64,000 nt of DNA, taken from Bacillota bacterium. Lineage in GTDB: Bacteria; Bacillota; Clostridia; Lachnospirales; Cellulosilyticaceae. Both the position numbers and the translations under genes were made by a program. How positions within the stretch are numbered: the stretch's first letter is position 1; every line of letters starts with the position of its first letter. The notes under the pieces are model-generated. The model was not told the origin of the DNA. It did no database searches and saw only the letters and a list, made by a program, of their open reading frames with translations. Shown piece by piece: positions 34,789 to 43,439 of this stretch. The stretch is from assembly GCA_023393125.1 (NCBI GenBank), contig JAEWMQ010000019.1:1-64000 (forward strand), in the 5' to 3' direction.

Positions 34789-37700
34789 TTAATAAACAGT
34801 TATAATAATAGATGAGCCATTAATAAAAAAGCTAACTTCAGCTCCTAAATACTGAACTAAGAATTCAGCATTAATATAACTCGTACCATTTCTTTTTATT
34901 GGTGCAATCTGATAATTCATAGTTTCACCATTGTAAATAAATTGATTTGCCTTTAGGATAGCAGTATTTGTACCGTTAGTAAGAGTAATATTTCCTGATG
35001 TATCAGAGTAAACACTATAACCACTAACATTAGCAACTGTTCCAATAGGTAAGAACAACATATTTCTATTATTCACGCTATTAGCTGAGGCTGGATTAGA
35101 AATAAATCCATTAATCTTATTTGAATTTCCCTTAGCGTAAATAGAACCTAATTTGTATCCCTGAGCATATAGAGCTAAAATATCACTTACATTTTTATTA
35201 TTGATAGCCTGCTTATTGATAACAGGTTTCGTAGCCTCTTGAACTGAATTTGACAAGTTATCTATCTGGTCTTTAACAGCCTCTAATCGGTTAAGTAACC
35301 TTGTTTTAACACTACCTTTAGATAATCTTTTAACCAATTTTAAAGCATAGTCATAATCATCTTCATCCAAAGATATTTCTGCTGTTTTAACAGCTTTAGT
35401 TGCCTTGTATTCTTCATCTGCTTCTTCCTCTTCATCAATAGCTTCTTTAACAGCCTCTAAACGACTAAGTAATTTAGTCTTAGTTGTACTATCATCTAAA
35501 GCTTTAACTAAAGAAAGAGCTGATTTATAGTCAGATAATGAGAGAGTTCTTTCAGCCTTTATAACTGCTTGTGTAGCCTCCTCAATAGAATTATCTTCTT
35601 TATTTTCTTCCTTATTTTGATCATCAATAGCCTTTTTAACAGCTTCTAATCGGCTAAGTAGACTGGTTTTAGCTGAGCTATTTTCTAAAGCATTAACTAA
35701 AGAAAGAGCAGAAGTGTAATCAGTCAATAAAAGAGATTTCTCAGCTTTAACAACAGCGTCAGTTGCTATTTGAATAGCTGTATTATCCTCATCCTCTTTA
35801 TTCTGGTCATTAATAGCCTTCTTAACAGCCTCTAATCTATTAAGTAGTCCGGTTTTAGTAGGACTATCATTTAAAGCATTTACCAAAGATAGGGCAGAAT
35901 TGTAGTCTGTTAACAATAGTGACTGTTCAGCTTTAACAACAGCTTGAGTTGCTATTTGAATAGCTGTATTATCCTCATCCTCTTTATTCTGGTCGTCAAT
36001 AGCCTTTTTAACAGCCTCCAATCTATTAAGTAGTCCAGTTTTAGTAGGACTATCATTTAAAGCATTTACCAAAGATAGGGCAGAATTGTGATCTGTTAAT
36101 AAAAGAGTTTTCTCAGCTTTAACAACAGCTTCAGTTGCCATTTGAATAGCTATATTCTCATTGTTTTGGTCATCAATAGCCTTTTTAACAGCCTCTAATC
36201 TACTAAGTAGGCCAGTTTTTATCGTGCTATCTTCTAAAGCATTAACCAGTGAAAGAGCAGAAGTATAATCAGTTAATAAAAGAGATTTTTCAGCCTTAAC
36301 AACGGCTTCAGTTGCCATTTGAATAGCCATATTTTCAGTGTTTTGCTCATCAATAGATTTTTTAACAGCTTCTAATCTATTAAGTAGACCAGTTTTAGCA
36401 GGGCTATCATTTAAAGCATTTACTAAAGACAATGCCGAGCTGTAGTCAGCCAGGGTTAAAGTACTTTCAGCCTTAACAACCGCCTCGGTAGCTTTTTGAA
36501 CAGCTTTATTTTCCTCTTCCACAATAATAGTTTGGTTTACAATTTCAAGCCTATCAAGAAGAGTAGTTTTTTCACTACTATCTTTTAGGGCATTTACTAA
36601 ATTAAGAGCCGTATTATAATCTGCAAAAGAAAGCGTATTTTCAGCCTTAACAACAGCTTCAGTTGCTTGTTTTAGAGCTAATTCATCTTTCTCCGCCTCA
36701 GTTTGATTGTCAATAGAAGTTTTTACAGTGGCAAGCCTATCGAGTAGATCAGTTTTGTCGTCACAATCATTTAGAGCTTCGACTAAAGTAAGGGCTGAAT
36801 GATAATCAGTTAGACTAAGTGAGCTTTCAGCTTGTTCTACAGCCTGGGTAGCTTTTTCAAAAGCCTGTATTTCTTCTTCCATTTCAATAATCATAAGAAC
36901 TATATCTAATCTTGATAAGAGGTCTTCTTTATAATAACTTTCTTTTAACCCATTAACCAGAGTAAGTGCAGAATTATAATCTGCCATTAATAAAGAACTT
37001 TCGGCAATTTCAACTGCTTGAGTTGCTTTTTGGATAGCTAATTGTTCTTCTTGTGTGTTAATAAGTTCTTTAATAGCATTTAACCTAAAAACAAGGTCTG
37101 TTTTGTTAGAGCTATCTTTTAGGTCGTTAACTAAAGAAAGAGCAACATTATAATCAATGTCTAATAAAGACCCTTCGGCTATTTCAACTGCTTGAGTTGC
37201 CTTTTGAATAGCTTTTAATTCCTCCTGAGTATCAATTGACTTTTTGACTACATCTAACCTATTAAGAAGTTCTGTTTTAGTAGTTTCATCAGCAAGATTA
37301 GTTACTAAAGAAAGAGCATTTGTATAGTCATCTACAGACAAGGTTCGTTCAGCCGTTTCAACAGCTAAAGTAGCCTTTTGAATAAGCTCTGCTTCGTTGT
37401 TAGCTCCTATTGTTGATTTTAACTGATTAAGGTAAGCCTCAATTCTTGAAACTTCATCAATAACTTTTCCCTTTAAAGTAGTATCAGCAACTTCATTAGC
37501 CTGTACTTTAAGTAAATCTAATGAGCTAAGAGCTGTATCCACATCATCAATCGTTATATAGCTTTGACTTTCAATTGTTTGTAGCTTTCCTAAAATTTCA
37601 TTGCCTAATGCAGTTGGGTCATAGGCAGTAGTTGCCGTTGTAGGGTATTTTAATTTGTCCCATACATGATAATCACTAATGTTATTGTCACCTGCTAAAA

Positions 37701-38502
37701 GATACTTTTTGAGATAATTCTGAGAGCCATCCCCCCAAGTAGCGTCAACATGGTACCATTTACCTTCAAGTTTTACGATATTCCACACATGTAGACCACC
37801 TTGTATGGTTCCTGATACAAACTTATTTTCAAGTCCCGCTTTATCAAGCATACGACACATGAGCATAGCATAAGCGTCACATACAACACCATTTCCTTGC
37901 AATCCCAAGAGAATATTTCTTTCGTTCATGACATTAGGAAAGTCCGTATCACTACTTGCCAGCTTTTGATAGTGGTAAGTATTAATAACATATTCATAGA
38001 TTGCCTTAATAGTTTCATAGTTATTATTTGAAGTTGATTGAATTTGGGTAATCACATTTTCAATGATTTTATCAACTTCCACTAAATCACTTTCGGAGTT
38101 TTTATACTCATAATCGTACTGACCAACTTTGACCTTAAATGCTCCCGTACCTAAATCAGTAGTAGAACCTTTTACGATAGTGTTAAAAATATTCTGGAGG
38201 TCAAACTCTTTTAAAATAGCCTTCGACTGGTCATCTAATGAAGTAATCATATTAACGGCGTCTGATTTTGAAGAGAATGTTTCTGTACCATTATAAATGA
38301 TATTGGTTATATCCTCTTGTTTTTCAACATCTGCTTTAATGAGAGCAGGTGCCTCAGACAGATTGTTAATGTAGTAAGTACCGGCAAATGCTTGAGAGCT
38401 CATAATGGCTACAAGTAAAATATGGATTACTTTCGTGGCTAATTTCTTCACCATCTTCATCATTTTAATGTTTTGTTTCATTTTAATAATTTGTTTACTC
38501 AT
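34789..38502 (-). CDS. exported transglutaminase-like protein with about twelve 60-residue repeats and a stalk domain
   Basis: A 1237-residue exported protein. An N-terminal signal (LATKVIHILLVAIMSSQAFA) precedes a transglutaminase-like cysteine-protease fold with GVVCDAYAML (Cys208), GLHVWNIVKL (His238) and WYHVDATWGD (Asp near 253). From about residue 360 to 1105 there are 12 tandem repeats of 58-64 residues. Each reads like AIQxATEAVVKAE, then DYxSALSLVNAL, then RLEAVKKAID, which predicts a helical rod. Repeats 6-10 are nearly identical and joined by Glu/Asp/Asn linkers. The last 110 residues are stalk-type. GGGGGA precedes the ATG. It probably acts at the cell surface, where the rod would project the catalytic domain; the substrate is unknown. 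Confidence 0.88.
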   Translation of the reverse strand: MSKQIIKMKQNIKMMKMVKKLATKVIHILLVAIMSSQAFAGTYYINNLSEAPALIKADVEKQEDITNIIYNGTETFSSKSDAVNMITSLDDQSKAILKEFDLQNIFNTIVKGSTTDLGTGAFKVKVGQYDYEYKNSESDLVEVDKIIENVITQIQSTSNNNYETIKAIYEYVINTYHYQKLASSDTDFPNVMNERNILLGLQGNGVVCDAYAMLMCRMLDKAGLENKFVSGTIQGGLHVWNIVKLEGKWYHVDATWGDGSQNYLKKYLLAGDNNISDYHVWDKLKYPTTATTAYDPTALGNEILGKLQTIESQSYITIDDVDTALSSLDLLKVQANEVADTTLKGKVIDEVSRIEAYLNQLKSTIGANNEAELIQKATLAVETAERTLSVDDYTNALSLVTNLADETTKTELLNRLDVVKKSIDTQEELKAIQKATQAVEIAEGSLLDIDYNVALSLVNDLKDSSNKTDLVFRLNAIKELINTQEEQLAIQKATQAVEIAESSLLMADYNSALTLVNGLKESYYKEDLLSRLDIVLMIIEMEEEIQAFEKATQAVEQAESSLSLTDYHSALTLVEALNDCDDKTDLLDRLATVKTSIDNQTEAEKDELALKQATEAVVKAENTLSFADYNTALNLVNALKDSSEKTTLLDRLEIVNQTIIVEEENKAVQKATEAVVKAESTLTLADYSSALSLVNALNDSPAKTGLLNRLEAVKKSIDEQNTENMAIQMATEAVVKAEKSLLLTDYTSALSLVNALEDSTIKTGLLSRLEAVKKAIDDQNNENIAIQMATEAVVKAEKTLLLTDHNSALSLVNALNDSPTKTGLLNRLEAVKKAIDDQNKEDEDNTAIQIATQAVVKAEQSLLLTDYNSALSLVNALNDSPTKTGLLNRLEAVKKAINDQNKEDEDNTAIQIATDAVVKAEKSLLLTDYTSALSLVNALENSSAKTSLLSRLEAVKKAIDDQNKEENKEDNSIEEATQAVIKAERTLSLSDYKSALSLVKALDDSTTKTKLLSRLEAVKEAIDEEEEADEEYKATKAVKTAEISLDEDDYDYALKLVKRLSKGSVKTRLLNRLEAVKDQIDNLSNSVQEATKPVINKQAINNKNVSDILALYAQGYKLGSIYAKGNSNKINGFISNPASANSVNNRNMLFLPIGTVANVSGYSVYSDTSGNITLTNGTNTAILKANQFIYNGETMNYQIAPIKRNGTSYINAEFLVQYLGAEVSFFINGSSIIITVY

Positions 38503-38584
38503 TCATTCCCCCACATAAATAGTTAGTTATAGTAATTTTAATTATAAAGCAATACACTAAGATATTAAACGATAAAATGTGACA

Positions 38585-38618
38585 AAAATATAATATTTTA
38601 GATAAAATATTATATTTT
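38585..38618. promoter_or_regulatory. 34-bp AT palindrome in the divergent promoter region
   Basis: AAAATATAATATTTTA and its exact complement (16-base arms, 2-base centre) lie between the divergent transglutaminase-like and stalk genes. The right arm touches the -35 box of the stalk gene's promoter, so it could be an operator controlling one or both genes. Confidence 0.5.
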
Positions 38619-38645
38619 GATTAGCTTGTATTGAGTTAATATAAT
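38617..38645 (+). promoter_or_regulatory. promoter of the stalk-domain gene
   Basis: TTGATT (38617-38622), 17 bases, TATAAT (38640-38645): near-consensus sigma-A type. A second possible pair, TTGAGT-18-TATAAT, ends at 38660. Confidence 0.65.
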
Positions 38646-38709
38646 GTTTAATGATATAATTTAATATGTTTAACAAAATCATAAGCTATACATAAAGAGA
38701 GGACTATAT

Positions 38710-39642
38710 ATGAACAAAAGACTAAAAGTACTATTTATAGCAATACTAACTATAGCACTATCATCACATGTAATTTATGCCAATGAAAACAAAGACTTAA
38801 ATATGTACATAGGGAAACAAAATGTAGCCTTTACTAAAAGCTCAGGTTATCCAAGAGTAGAAAATGGTTCTACCCTTGTCCCTTTAACCCTTATCTCTAA
38901 AAATTTGGGATACAAAGTTGATTGGAACCAAACAACTAAAAAAGTTACAATTACTAAAGGCACGGATAAAATTGTTTTAACAATCGGCAATAAAAATGCT
39001 GTAGTAAATGGTAAAACAGTTACAATGGATACCAAGGCACAAGTATATGATAATAGAACTTATGTACCACTTCGATTTATTGGAGAAAATATGGGAGCTA
39101 AAGTCGAGTACAAAGTGGTTGATGGTAAACAATATGTACTAATTACTTTGCCTGGTGGCGAAACAGTTGATATTCCATCTACAGATGTAGGTAAATTGGA
39201 AGGAACCGCTGGCGATAATCATGAAGCTAATATGGACGCTATCTATGATTATTTTGGAGAAAATGCCATGGGTCAAGGAGCACCAACATATAATCCGTTA
39301 GGTGGTTCTATTGAAAATAGCTTTGTTGCTGTGGATAAAGGTTCTAATTATGAGGTAGAGATTACTCTTTACCGTTGGAACGTTCCAAGTGGAGCAAGTC
39401 CAGAAGTTGCTCAAATGATTGCTACTATTAAACCAGTGGCTAAAGAATTATTCAACTTCTATTTGCCAAGTGGGGGCGATAAGCTCTATAAAATTCTTGA
39501 TGATGGATATAACGACCTTTGGCCTGAAAATCACAACTACTTAAATACTGATATTCAGAAATATTTAGGAAGTGATGGTAGAAGTGTTATGATTGTACCC
39601 GAAACGACAAGGATTGTAGTTAAAATTGGATATAAGAAGTAA
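38710..39642 (+). CDS. exported stalk-domain (copper amine oxidase N-like) protein
   Basis: A 310-residue protein with a signal peptide (residues 1-24, ending IYANE). Residues 28-160 carry the two halves of a stalk domain: STLVPLTLISKNLGYKVDWN and TYVPLRFIGENMGAKVEY. The C-terminal 140 residues form an alpha/beta domain (YNPLGGSIENSFVAVDKG, YLGSDGRSVMIVP) of unknown family. It is divergently transcribed from the repeat-rich transglutaminase-like gene, with which it may share regulation through the central palindrome. AGAGAGGA lies upstream. A strong terminator follows. Confidence 0.82.
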   Translation: MNKRLKVLFIAILTIALSSHVIYANENKDLNMYIGKQNVAFTKSSGYPRVENGSTLVPLTLISKNLGYKVDWNQTTKKVTITKGTDKIVLTIGNKNAVVNGKTVTMDTKAQVYDNRTYVPLRFIGENMGAKVEYKVVDGKQYVLITLPGGETVDIPSTDVGKLEGTAGDNHEANMDAIYDYFGENAMGQGAPTYNPLGGSIENSFVAVDKGSNYEVEITLYRWNVPSGASPEVAQMIATIKPVAKELFNFYLPSGGDKLYKILDDGYNDLWPENHNYLNTDIQKYLGSDGRSVMIVPETTRIVVKIGYKK

Positions 39643-39657
39643 TTAAATATGATGGGG

Positions 39658-39690
39658 GGGTAAGGGAAAAATTTTTCCTTACCCTTTTTG
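39658..39690 (+). terminator. intrinsic terminator
   Basis: GGGTAAGG-type arm pairs with CCTTACCC across an A/T inner stem and is followed by TTTTTG. Confidence 0.8.
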
Positions 39691-39933
39691 TATGTGTAAA
39701 AGTAAAGGAAAGTGATATAGGTTTAGAAAATAGAAATTAATAGGTGTATTGGGGATTAATTTCTAATTTTCTTTTAAGTTACTTATGGGTTAGAAAATGG
39801 GGCAAGGGATAGGAGAACTATAAGGCATAAAATACGAGGGCTTTCGGGTCAGTTTGAAGTTTTATTATAAATTTCAAAACCTAAAGGCCCTTTTTGCAAA
39901 AGTTGTAAATTCACACTTTTTGACTTCAAATTC

Positions 39934-39962
39934 TTGCTTCTTTGCAAGGTGTGTCTTATAAT
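39934..39962 (+). promoter_or_regulatory. transposase promoter within the IS left end
   Basis: TTGCTT-17-TATAAT lies downstream of the end hairpin. The same boxes are preserved in other copies, including solo remnants such as 47662-47840. Confidence 0.6.
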
Positions 39963-39999
39963 CATTTCTTGTGTATAAAAAATGACAGCTGAGGTGAAG

Positions 40000-41229
40000 A
40001 TGACTAAGAATTACTTAAAGAAATTTATTAAATATGTAAAGAAAGTTTATCATATAGAAGATGGGTTAAAAGCACTAACAGATAGAAGAAAGAATCCTCT
40101 ATATACTACTGGAGAGGTTATTCTACCAGTACTTTTAGGTTTTTTGTTAAGAATACAAAGTTTTAATGAACTTAAATATAAAATCAAAAGCAATGATTTC
40201 ATAAATATTATTTCTAGAAAAATGAAGTTACCACAAATAGATACCATTAGGGATACCCTTAAAGTTATTGATAATCAAGGATTATATAAAATGCATAGGA
40301 AAATAATCAAGAGGGCAAAGCGTAATAAAGTATTTGACAAAGGTACCATAGATGGCTATAGAGTTGTAGCTATTGATGGTACTAAATTATTTGGTAGCTA
40401 TAAGAAAAGCTGTGATGAATGTTGTACTACCACTGCAAGGAATAAGAAAACTCAATATTTTCATAGTGCTGCATTTATGTCTTTGATAGGTAAAGAACCT
40501 AGGCTCATCATAGGCTTTGAGCTTTATAAAGGTTTAGAGGATAGCAGTAAAAAAGTTGAGGGAGAACTAACTGTAGCAAAAAGACTACTCCGTAGAGTAG
40601 CGAAAGAGCATAAACATACGATAGATGTAGTCGTTTATGATGCTTTGGCTTGCAATAGTAATTGGATCAATCATTGTATGGCTAATAAAGTAACACCAGT
40701 CATTCATGTGAAGGATAATAATATTAGAAGTATCAAAGAAGTAAAGACTAAAATTAACAAAAGTGACCTAAAGGAACTATGGCAAGATGAAAAGAGAGAA
40801 TGTGAAGTTACAGCGTATGAAGAATTATTTTATATGGATGAAGTGACTGAGCCACTTAGATTTGTAAAGTTTAGAAAGAAAACTAAGACAAACAGATATT
40901 CACAAGTTTTAATGATTACAAGTGATTTTAATATTCCTCTTCAAACACTATACAAGATGATGCACATGAGATGGGATATTGAGAATAGCTTATTTAATAA
41001 ACTTAAAACTTATAGTGCTCTAGAGCATTGTTTTGTACACCATCCCAATGCAATAGAAGCTATTTTATATTTATTAAGTATAGCCACTAACCTTACACAA
41101 CTATTTATTTTCAGGAGGCTAAGTGGAAGTGAAATAAAGCTATTAACACAAAAAGAAATAGTAAGATTGCTAGAGAAAGGGCTTTATCTATTGAAATATA
41201 ATAGGAAGTACATTTTTGATACGACATAA
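40000..41229 (+). CDS. IS4-like DDE transposase, copy A
   Basis: A 409-residue transposase. ATG 40000 is chosen to match the homologous start in copies B, C and D (GAGGTGAAGATGA); an in-frame ATG lies 18 bases earlier. The N-terminal 110 residues form a basic DNA-binding region. The catalytic core has VVAIDGTKLFG (Asp), VVVYDALACNS (Asp) and HMRWDIENSLFNKLK (Glu). An FVHHPNAIEAILYLLSIA helix and a C-terminal helix complete it. Family placement is IS4-like by this R-x3-E arrangement; it could be a related unclassified group. The frame is intact. Confidence 0.88.
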   Translation: MTKNYLKKFIKYVKKVYHIEDGLKALTDRRKNPLYTTGEVILPVLLGFLLRIQSFNELKYKIKSNDFINIISRKMKLPQIDTIRDTLKVIDNQGLYKMHRKIIKRAKRNKVFDKGTIDGYRVVAIDGTKLFGSYKKSCDECCTTTARNKKTQYFHSAAFMSLIGKEPRLIIGFELYKGLEDSSKKVEGELTVAKRLLRRVAKEHKHTIDVVVYDALACNSNWINHCMANKVTPVIHVKDNNIRSIKEVKTKINKSDLKELWQDEKRECEVTAYEELFYMDEVTEPLRFVKFRKKTKTNRYSQVLMITSDFNIPLQTLYKMMHMRWDIENSLFNKLKTYSALEHCFVHHPNAIEAILYLLSIATNLTQLFIFRRLSGSEIKLLTQKEIVRLLEKGLYLLKYNRKYIFDTT

Positions 41230-41394
41230 GGACATGACCTAATTGAATACGGTGGGAGAAAATTGGGGTAAGGGGGAACTATACCTATTTTTAGGAAAAA
41301 CCGCATAAATAGTGTAGAAGATAGTAGGAGTTGATTGAAAATTCTTTAACTATAGTATAAAATCAGGTTAGAAGCGAAAGTGCTGGGTGAATTA

Positions 41395-42273
41395 ATGGAT
41401 AGAAAAGAACAAAAAGGATACGTAGTTGAAGGATTATCTAGAATGTCTTCTTCATATCAAGCTGCTAGTAGATGTAACTCTATATTGCCAATTCTTTCTG
41501 ACCCTACAAAAGCGGATGGAGATGAAGATGGAATTTTTGATGATAAAGATCCAAACAAATTAAGAAAAGATACTCTCGAAACTTTATATGCTTCTAAAAT
41601 TTCTGAAAAAAATAATATAAATAATTCTATTTATGTTAAGATTGAAGAAAATACAGTATATATATCAGCTAATGTCTATATAGTAAATAAAACAATGGAC
41701 AGATATACAAAACTTGCACTTGAGGGAATAAAAGATAGATGGGAACAAAACATAGTCGGTTCAAGTTATGATTTTTTACCAGGACTTAAAGGTAATGTAG
41801 TTGTGACACTTAATCAGGTTGACTATGAAGAAATAGAGAATGGAGAGAAGTATCCAGTATATATAAGAATAAATGAGACAGGAGTACCCCATAATCTTAA
41901 TACAGTATTATGGAGTATGGAAAAATCAAATTTCTTTGTAAATGTCTCTACGAAAGATCCCAGGAATGAAAAACCATATTCAAGTAATCAATTTAAAGGA
42001 ATGGTTGCGCATGAATTTGGGCATTCATTAGGATTATATGATGCTTATCCAGAGGCTAATAATGGTAAGTACCTTATTAGTAATGCTGAAATAGATGAAG
42101 GAACAGACTTTTGCATAAATGGTAGTATAATGTGGAATAGCGGAATAGCCTATAGTAATGATATTGAAATGGTATTACAGGCATTTATAGACAATGAATT
42201 ACAGTTTTATATGAATGTAGGACCACATAAAAAATCCAAAGCTATTAGATTACCCCAGAATTTTAAAAAGTAA
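41395..42273 (+). CDS. zinc metalloprotease, 5' end replaced by IS copy A
   Basis: A 292-residue frame starting at ATG 41395; an in-frame GTG at 41380 lies inside the IS end. It has no signal peptide although related proteins are exported. Residues about 35-55 hold a Ca-binding-like DGDEDGIFDDKDPN segment. The zinc site is HEFGHSLGLYD (206-216, HExxHxxGxxD) with a later Met-turn-like SIMWNSG, placing it among metzincin-type peptidases. The IS4-like element ends only 10 bases upstream, so the native promoter, start and signal peptide were probably lost. It may be a 5'-truncated pseudogene. No clear ribosome-binding site is seen. Confidence 0.78.
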   Translation: MDRKEQKGYVVEGLSRMSSSYQAASRCNSILPILSDPTKADGDEDGIFDDKDPNKLRKDTLETLYASKISEKNNINNSIYVKIEENTVYISANVYIVNKTMDRYTKLALEGIKDRWEQNIVGSSYDFLPGLKGNVVVTLNQVDYEEIENGEKYPVYIRINETGVPHNLNTVLWSMEKSNFFVNVSTKDPRNEKPYSSNQFKGMVAHEFGHSLGLYDAYPEANNGKYLISNAEIDEGTDFCINGSIMWNSGIAYSNDIEMVLQAFIDNELQFYMNVGPHKKSKAIRLPQNFKK

Positions 42274-42298
42274 TAATATAATTTAATGGAGGTAGATA

Positions 42299-42793
42299 AT
42301 GAAAAAGAGTAAAAAGAAATTATGTGGCATACTTTTGATAACGGCTATTCTAATCGTAGCCTCTTGGTTTACTTTCTCTGAAAGCCTAGACTCGAAATAT
42401 TATGAAAAGGTTAAACAAGATACAATACTTGATTTTGAAAATAATAAAGAGGTATTTGTAGAAATTGCAGAAGCTTTATCAAAAGATAATCAACCTAAGT
42501 GGTACTACAAAAATAAAAAAAACAGTAATATTAATCTGCCATCGGATATATCTGAGAGTAAAGAACTGATTAACAGTATTGAGAGCCTTATTAATAAATA
42601 CGACTATTTAGGGGTAGAATATAGAAACTCTGTTACTGATAATTATCAAATCGTTAGTTTTGATAAAAATGTTAAAGGGAAAGTAAACGTATCTATTATA
42701 TACTATGTTAATAGTGATGCTCCTATCCAAGAAAGTAGTTTTTTAGTCAAAATAATTGATAAATGGTATTATAGAATTAACTTTTATGCATAA
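42299..42793 (+). CDS. membrane-anchored protein, paralogue of the gene at 54374
   Basis: A 164-residue protein with an N-terminal transmembrane helix (LCGILLITAILIVASWF) and an extracytoplasmic domain. NKEVFVEIAEALSKD and the C-terminal IIDKWYYRINFYA match NEQVFIEVAEAYSK and ISKNWYYRAYIGY in the protein at 54374-54916. GGAGG lies about 8 bases upstream. It follows the truncated metalloprotease by 25 bases and an R1 remnant begins 4 bases after its stop. No known function. Confidence 0.7.
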   Translation: MKKSKKKLCGILLITAILIVASWFTFSESLDSKYYEKVKQDTILDFENNKEVFVEIAEALSKDNQPKWYYKNKKNSNINLPSDISESKELINSIESLINKYDYLGVEYRNSVTDNYQIVSFDKNVKGKVNVSIIYYVNSDAPIQESSFLVKIIDKWYYRINFYA

Positions 42794-42797
42794 AACA

Positions 42798-42975
42798 AGG
42801 GAGCTTTCGGGTTAATTTGAAGTTTCATTATAAATTTCGAGATTTGGAGGTCCTTTATGCAAAAGTTGTAAATTCACACTTTTTAACTTTATATTTTTGC
42901 TTCTTTGCAAGGTGGGTGATCTATAATTATTTCATGTATACAAAAACTGATAGCTGAAGTGAAGACGAATTAGTA
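42798..42975 (+). repeat. solo R1 element (IS left-end remnant)
   Basis: Starts GGGAGCTTTCGGGTT 4 bases after a stop codon and keeps the hairpin (partly decayed), AAAAGTTGTAAATTCACAC, the TATAAT region and GCTGAAGTGAAGACGA. It ends where the transposase would start. Confidence 0.8.
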
Positions 42976-43439
42976 TAAGATTGTTATCCCAAACAAATGC
43001 AAAGTATGAATAATAATAGAGTAGATGTAGACCAACTGGGTGTATAAACATAGGCTGGTCTATTTTTTATATGACACAGATAATTCTAACTTATCAGAGA
43101 TAGTAGTAGGTGTCACAGATAATGTTTAGTAATAGGTACAGTAAGAAGCATCCTTATATTCTAAATAAATAATTCCATATTATTATTACATAAAGAACGG
43201 AGGGGATATGGATGTTATGGATAAACATAGATTTAAGTAAATACAGCTTTAAAATGAACACTATTTTAGGAGAGATAAACCTAAAATAGTGTTTTTACAT
43301 ATTATTAACAATAGCTACAAAATAGTCCTCGTATTTAGTACTTTCTACAGAAAATAGTATACATTACTTTTTTAGACAAAATTTTCCTTTGAATAATATT
43401 ATAATTATTTAGAATATAATTATAAAGGGGAGTTGTTAT
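42976..43439. promoter_or_regulatory. upstream region of the CBM-subtilase with terminator and promoter
   Basis: No gene is present. A perfect terminator hairpin AACACTATTTTAGG/CCTAAAATAGTGTT with a T run lies at 43257-43296. A likely promoter, TAGACA-18-TATTAT, lies at 43373-43402, and AGGGGAG precedes the TTG start. The block from the hairpin onward is duplicated in decayed form at 21690-21870. Confidence 0.6.

Larger units (their letters stand above)
39837..41384 (+). mobile_element. IS4-like insertion sequence, copy A (complete)
   Basis: A 1548-bp element from AGGGCTTTCGGGTC to the inverted end GAAGCGAAAGTGCT (10 of 14 end positions match). The left end is a long hairpin followed by TTTTTG, which acts as a terminator. 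A promoter and one transposase gene follow. The same layout is seen in the 1547-bp copy at 52804. I could not identify a target duplication. Its right end removes the 5' part of the metalloprotease gene. Confidence 0.88.
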
